A stretch of DNA of 64,000 nt from Nemertoderma westbladi (Eukaryota; Xenacoelomorpha; Nemertodermatida; Nemertodermatidae), in contig JAUCBJ010000118.1 in the NCBI GenBank assembly GCA_032718475.1, positions 1 through 64,000 on the forward strand, read 5' to 3'. Both the position numbers and the translations under genes were made by a program. This document shows positions 58,960 to 64,000 of the stretch, in pieces (within the stretch, counting starts at the first letter, position 1; the number at the start of each line of letters is the position of its first letter). The notes below the pieces were generated by a model. That model searched no databases. It was not told the origin of the DNA and saw nothing but the letters and a program-made list of their open reading frames with translations.

Positions 58960-60190
58960 TTACGCCCTCTTGCCTCTGATCCTACGGGCCAGTTTGGATA
59001 TCCTTCGGCATTATGGTAACTCGATTGGCGTGGATAGTGCACAGATTCGTGTCCTCAAACAATCCAACGAGATAAGCCTCAGATGCTTCACTACACCTCC
59101 CTTCAGTTAATGATTCGCTGGTTCCCAATATCGAAGCGGTGTTTCCGATCAGGATAGCTATCAGGATACGCTGTAGTAAGAAGCGATGAGAACTGGGCTC
59201 ATGTGTGTTGGCGTGGAGCCTCATCCCGACTTCTTTGAGGAAAGCGGCTGTTCTCGGACCGGGGCAGCCAAATGTCTCAAAGGCAACTGATTCGAAGTGA
59301 TAGCCCCGATCAATGAACTCCTGATACTTCCTAATCTTTACGTTCTCCTGATCCTCGGCTATGCGACCACCAATGGTTTGGCTTATTCTGAGATGGCTGG
59401 GGGCTAGCGGGTCGACTACTGTGGCATCCCAGGTAAGTGTTCTTCCCTGGCTCCAAGGAACTAATGTTACACCATCTACCTGCTTCCCATTGCTCAAACA
59501 GAGACCTGGCGGTTCACGCAGGGATGGCACGCCGCAGCTGTTTAGTGATCGCTTTACGATATCGTTCAACATGCTGTGGCGTGCTTGTCGACCTGCGCTC
59601 TTACTGCACGAGAGACCATGGAGACCGTCAGATTTAACGGGTTGCTATTGAAATACGGAGCTGGGCATCTGTTAGTTTCAGGCCTAATGATGATACTGGG
59701 ATCGCGTTGATCCAACAGCCAGGGATTGGGTCGTCTAAAGCGTTTAGCCGGGCCAGATCATTACCGACAGCGGATTCGTGGAGGCAACCACGGTTGAACT
59801 CATGGATTGGAGCCATCCATGAACTCTGTTTGGAATCGGTTGGTGCGATGACGTCAGTGGTGGTGTAGGACTGCCACAGTTCTAGTGCACTGCGAGAGGT
59901 GATGTTATTTGCGATGGGTTGGGGGTGAAGGGCTCCCGGGATATCTCGTACCGAGTAAACTTCTGGAGTGGAAAGGAGATTCGTGAGAGATCCCGCACTT
60001 CCGTCCTTCCTCGATAACTGTCTGGAGATCCTGTAGCACGATCTCATATTTGTCTGCGAAGTTTCCATCATCGAGATACCAGACGTTAAATTTAGATTTC
60101 AGCGAGTGGTTGAGATCGTTCGTGACATCTCCAAACAATGCAGGACCTTCGGGGTCTCCCTGTTGCGGACCTTCTTCGGAGAGGATTACT
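58960..60190 (-). pseudogene. Retroelement reverse transcriptase (QQGDP/YLDD) with C-terminal domain
   Basis: Minus strand, in order: EEGPQQGDPEGPALF near 60180-60135, VWYLDDG (catalytic YxDD type), DLQTVIEEGRKCGI, later [33 protein letters not shown], then a C-terminal domain with [46 protein letters not shown] and [18 protein letters not shown]. The Asp-Gly, Trp-Asp and Lys spacing of that last domain recalls a PD-(D/E)XK nuclease (inference). The family is common in invertebrate genomes. Frameshifts and 5' truncation at about 60190 show it is dead. It is a different lineage from the RTE copies. Confidence 0.78.
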
Positions 60191-60739
60191 AAAAAGTACT
60201 AAAATTACTAAAAGTATTTTTAACATGAAAGCGAATTCCATCTGAGCGTTAATGTAATGTAATGGCTGACCGGTGTTTGAGTACTGTAGGGTTTACTGCA
60301 TCCTGATAACTCCTTTAAATTTAATAATAGTGTTTATAGTTGTTTTATAGTGACTCTAGTATTTTTAAGGCCCTTAAAATAGTCATTAAAATACTAAGCC
60401 TATGTAGAAATCCACAAACTAAACCAACCAGTTAATGTTTGCTTTGCCAGAGAGTGGTGGGTCCTAAACAAACCGTATGGGTGGGTGTACTAAGTACAAT
60501 AATCGTGGCCACCTCATCGCTTTATACTAAGCCTTGTGTATAAATCCATTACATAAGCCACTTTTCATCAGCACACCAGCTGTTATTGGTGTTATTTTAC
60601 CATTGCATCTATGGCGTTTTTTAGTTTATGTCTATTTTTCGAGACCAGAGGCCTCGAGACTAGCCAGCCAGCCAGCCAGTCATACAAGCACCCCATGATA
60701 CAAAAAGTTGCTGATGACGATACTAATAAGCTATCAACC
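60191..60739. other. Non-coding stretch
   Basis: Contains the 60350-60392 segment matching 53440-53490 in inverse, and an AGCC tetranucleotide run (60660-60678). No gene seen. Confidence 0.5.
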
Positions 60740-61560
60740 TAACCATAATTGGTGGAATACCAATCTGAATTAACCTATTGAATAATATTAAATGGTTTAC
60801 CCTGTCAAGCGCTTTGCTTGCATCAAGCATACAGCAATAAACTGGTGTGTCGTTCTATAAATAAAAGTTTACAATTTCTTTAAAAGCATAAATACAAAAC
60901 TCTATACCAGAGTTACTCTTAAACACAAATTGGTTATCACTTGTGATTAAATATATCTTAATACGACAGATAATAATTAATTCCAATATCTTAGATATAA
61001 TAGTAGGCCTATACTGATCCCAATTCCTCTATAATTGCCTTTGTTAGTAACATCGCCCGTTTTATCCTTAATTAATGGAATATTCTTAGCTTCAATAATA
61101 CGTCAGTTACGAACCCGTGACTAATACATAATTTAAATAATTGCGTTAAAAATGTACATAATAGATCAGTACAACAGTATTTAAAATGTTCAGCAGATAC
61201 ACCATCTGTGTAAAAATGTACATAATAGATCAGTATAACAGTACTTAAAATGTTCAGCAGATACACCATCTGTACTGACTGCTTTACCAACTTTTAAGTT
61301 CGATATTGCCTCTTTATTTCATTACTAGATATCTACTGTACTGTAGTTAAACTGTTCCAAATTAATGGAATTAAAAATTTTGTCAATGTGTGGTGTATTT
61401 GTATCGGTATTTCTGCAATTAAATAAGTTGCAGAAATGGTCCTTCCAGAAATTTACTATATCCGCTCCTCCCCAACGGCCTTCCCAACCTTATTCGGGAG
61501 AGAGGTAGAACATTTTTGTTCTCCTTTTTACTAGAGACCAAACCTTTTAACAATGATTCC
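60740..61560 (-). pseudogene. CR1/L2-like LINE reverse transcriptase relic
   Basis: On the minus strand: ADIVNFWKDHFCNLFN (pre-RT region near 61470-61400), KAVSTDGVSAEHFKY, LCTFLTQLFKLCISHGFVTD, a decayed middle, and CMLDASKALDRVNHLILFNR (motif A, Asp kept). This order is that of CR1/L2-type LINEs. A 72-bp segment (about 61145-61274) is tandemly duplicated, repeating the VSAEHFKY part. Many stops; inactive. Confidence 0.75.
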
Positions 61561-62376
61561 GCTAGACCGTCATCACGAAGTTTTAATACATATAATTAAA
61601 CAAAAACCAACTAATTAATTGTATATCTTGATTCTTTCGTTTTATTTAGATTAAGTTTAAGTGCCTTGGCCACCTCGACTATTACAATGGCAATGATGAC
61701 AATACAACCCCAACCTCTAATGTTACCAGTACCACTAGCCCTGACATTAATGAGGATTGACTTACCTACTTTTGAAGAAGGAGGGAGTGGGAGATGCAAA
61801 CTGGAAGACAATTCGATTCATCTATTTTATTATAAATTAGCTAGTCATCGGATATTATTATTATTATTGGTTATTTGGCATTAATGTTTATGGTATACTA
61901 ATGTTTATAATTATCTACTACCAAAGGCATTGCTATGCCTACTGTACTGTCAGAACTGATTCAAAATATTTTAATAGCCCCGGTCCACTGGTTAATCCCA
62001 TGGCCCTGGTCCACTGGTTAATCCCATGGCCCTGGTCCACTGGTTATTCCTATGTTTATTGTTCCACTGTGGGTCATCAGATTAGCCATCTATTAAACGA
62101 GTAATGCCGTCCCGAAATGACCAAGTTTGGCTTAGTAGAAGTGGAATATTACAGGTTAACAGTATAATAATATAGTTTCAAGATTTACAGAACCTTATAA
62201 GCGAAATATCCTCAATATTAAAGATACAGTATTATAAGTAGTACCGGCGGTACCCGTATGTTGTGTTACCAGTATGGTTATATGGGCAGGCCTAATAAGG
62301 GTTGAAGTCCAGCCAACTATAATCCCAACCAAAATAATAAACCAAATATAATATCCAAGTACTAAATACACCACAA
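61561..62376. other. Non-coding stretch
   Basis: Contains a 26-bp tandem repeat (61982-62050). No gene recognised. Confidence 0.5.
61982..62050. repeat. 26-bp tandem repeat, ~2.7 copies
   Basis: GGTCCACTGGTTAATCCCAT followed by GGCCCT repeats at 61982, 62008 and 62034 with almost no divergence, pointing to a recent expansion. Confidence 0.95.
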
Positions 62377-63183
62377 CCTGTATTATAGTGTAATTTTCTG
62401 ATGACACGGACCCCCCCCCCCCCCCTGATTTTTCTACAAATCTTTATCAAATTGCTTAAAATTTGAAACACAACTAGTTCAACTCACCGTCGATGTCCAC
62501 ATGAAGCAGAATTTTCGATTTTGCCTATAAATTTTTTTATGAGCGTTTTAAAAAGTGTATTTTGCGAAATCGCACTCCCCCCGTCTCGTGGCCATTGTTC
62601 ACAGTAGTCGTAATTTTTCATATCATTATAAAGCTTGCGTTGCAAGGATTCAATATATGTAACAATATCTGAATTTCGTTCGGAAATAGCATGTGTTACA
62701 GTATTTTTTTTTTATGAGTTGGTAGGGAACAGCGGTATTCCTCTCCAATATCTATATTCTGTAGCTATTCATACATAAACAAATACAGTAGTTCCAGAAC
62801 ATTGGGATTATTAAATATAATAAATAGCCTTCGGCGAACAATTTTTCTTGCAATTTTTGAACGCATCACATCTACTGTATTTCTTAACGAAATTCAGATA
62901 TTGTTACATATTTGGAATCCTTGCTTGCAACGCAAGCTTTCTAATGATATCTACAAACCGATTGGCCGAGAAGAATGGCGACGATAGCAGATGTGCAATT
63001 TTGCAAAAGACACTCTTTCAAAAAGCTTATAAAAAAATTTACAGGCAAAATCGAAAATTCCGGCTTCATGTGGACATCAACGGTGAATGGGGTAGTTTTG
63101 TTTCAAATTTCAAGCAATATGATAATGATTTGTAGTAAAAGTGGGGGTCCGTGTCATCAGGAAATGACCCTATATTACGGGTC
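62377..63183. mobile_element. Foldback/MITE element of the ATTCCAAATATGTAACA family
   Basis: Ends are inverted copies, starting ACC(T/C)GTA(T/A)TATAG and then CTGATGACACGGACCCCC. The arms of about 330 bp share GATGTCCACATGAAGC, GAATTTTCGATTTTGCCT, AGCTTGCGTTGCAAG and AACAATATCTGAATTTCGTT. The centre lies near 62770-62800 with a TTCCAGAAC motif. No coding capacity. Confidence 0.78.
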
Positions 63184-63479
63184 ATGGTTTATATTTAGCC
63201 ATCCCTCTATTAACCACCTCTGCTGACTATATTTTTCGTTTTTTTTTTTGGAATGTAATCTAGATATTATTAGAACCGCCTTCATGCAGATTCCGAATCT
63301 GAAAACCGTTTTAAATTTCAACAAAAATTGCCGGTCATATTAGAAACTTTTTAGATCTTGGCAAAAAAATTACAATTTTGATGGTAGTGTATTGCAGTGA
63401 TTATACAAGAAACAGATCAGCAGGCGAGTTAAACTGTTTGATATTCGTTCAATTTGTTGGGTATATACTCAGACCTTTC

Positions 63480-64000
63480 GTATGGTACTGTACTTTACGT
63501 TCAAAGATTGCATATAATAGTGATATATGCAATCCAACCTTCTTGGCTGTGTGAATCCCAGATCTTCACCCTTTGTGACCGTGCTTATTGCGTAATCCAG
63601 TACAGTTAAGAATTTTAATGGCGACAATGTGTCACCAGGATTGAGAAAAACTCAGTGTCACCATCTGGTGAGAGTACCTGTGCTTCTGTGTCACAATATA
63701 ACAATCCAAATGCCAGCGACAATTACTTCTGGTATTCAATAATACCAAACTTTTTGACTTTTTGATTTTTTGGGGAGATTCTTTGACTTAATTCCTTCAA
63801 TCAGTCTCCGTAGTGCAAGTATCTGAGGTATTGTTGATCTACTGTATTTGGTCGAAATCCGTTTTGGCTCTTACGCAGTAGTTTCTCTATGTGAGGCCTA
63901 ATCCTATATAGAATCATTTTATTGTATATTTTGGCAGCTACCACAAGCAGACAGATCCCACGATACTTTGTTGGTATGCCGAGGTCTCCTTTCTTGGGGA
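63480..64000 (-). pseudogene. RTE-like LINE fragment running off the right edge
   Basis: On the minus strand from the edge: PKKGDLGIPTKYRGICLLVV, AAKIYNKMILYRIRPHIEKL, SQNGFRPNT, then after a shift ILALRRLIEGIKSKNLP, and further left LTVLDYAISTVTKGEDLGF. These are reverse transcriptase segments of an RTE-like element from a subfamily distinct from the copies at 28 and 54 kb. Frameshifts and an internal deletion (motif A is missing). The continuation lies outside the window. A downstream spacer at 63184-63480 holds nothing recognised. Confidence 0.8.

Overview
The window is animal genomic DNA, probably from a marine invertebrate: low gene density, AT-rich spacers, many retroelements and DNA transposons, and frequent GGCCTAC/ACCGGT-type short motifs. 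The motifs and the mix of Polinton, P-element/THAP, BEL/Pao and RTE-type elements fit an invertebrate deuterostome, but this is inference and no host gene here fixes the species. No rRNA, tRNA or CRISPR array was seen.

Layout. 1-1441 (minus) is a long open reading frame that runs off the left edge (coiled-coil, gag/ORF1-like), with tandem repeats at 1.56-1.83, 2.76-3.34 and 3.5-3.7 kb. 4914-22724 is one Polinton/Maverick, bounded by degenerate ~160-180 bp terminal inverted repeats. Two convergent gene blocks fill it. The rightward block is: unknown, RING finger, packaging ATPase, pX-like, small basic ORF, integrase, two paralogous minor-capsid-like proteins, pVI-like, major capsid, adenain-type protease, unknown. 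The leftward block is: unknown, DNA polymerase B, a TATA-binding-protein (TBP) homologue, two small unknowns. The order pVI-like, capsid, protease is the adenovirus order. pX, integrase and capsid are broken; ATPase, protease core, polymerase and the TBP-like gene look intact.

22.7-48 kb is mostly nested transposons: RTE-type LINE copies with target-site duplications (TSDs), an inverted-minisatellite foldback, BEL/Pao relics, a P-element-like transposon (THAP plus transposase, 148-bp inverted repeats) carrying an RTE insertion, a hAT-type element with a perfect 8-bp TSD inside a BEL/Pao pol gene, a palindrome-rich inverted-repeat element, and a decayed zinc-knuckle gag-like gene. A cysteine-rich, probably GPI-anchored protein (23982-24617, minus) is one host-gene candidate.

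48526-50478 (minus) is an intact, intronless SLC26-type anion transporter, the clearest host gene. A near-perfect 135-bp inverted repeat sits just upstream of it. From 51 kb to the right edge there are foldback and MITE-like elements, a TTAA-flanked piggyBac-like family with internal tandem repeats, and three further degenerate LINE lineages.

The observation most worth following is the TBP-like protein encoded directly behind the Polinton polymerase. It keeps both TBP half-repeats and a phenylalanine at each of the four DNA-kinking positions, suggesting that the element brings its own promoter-recognition factor.
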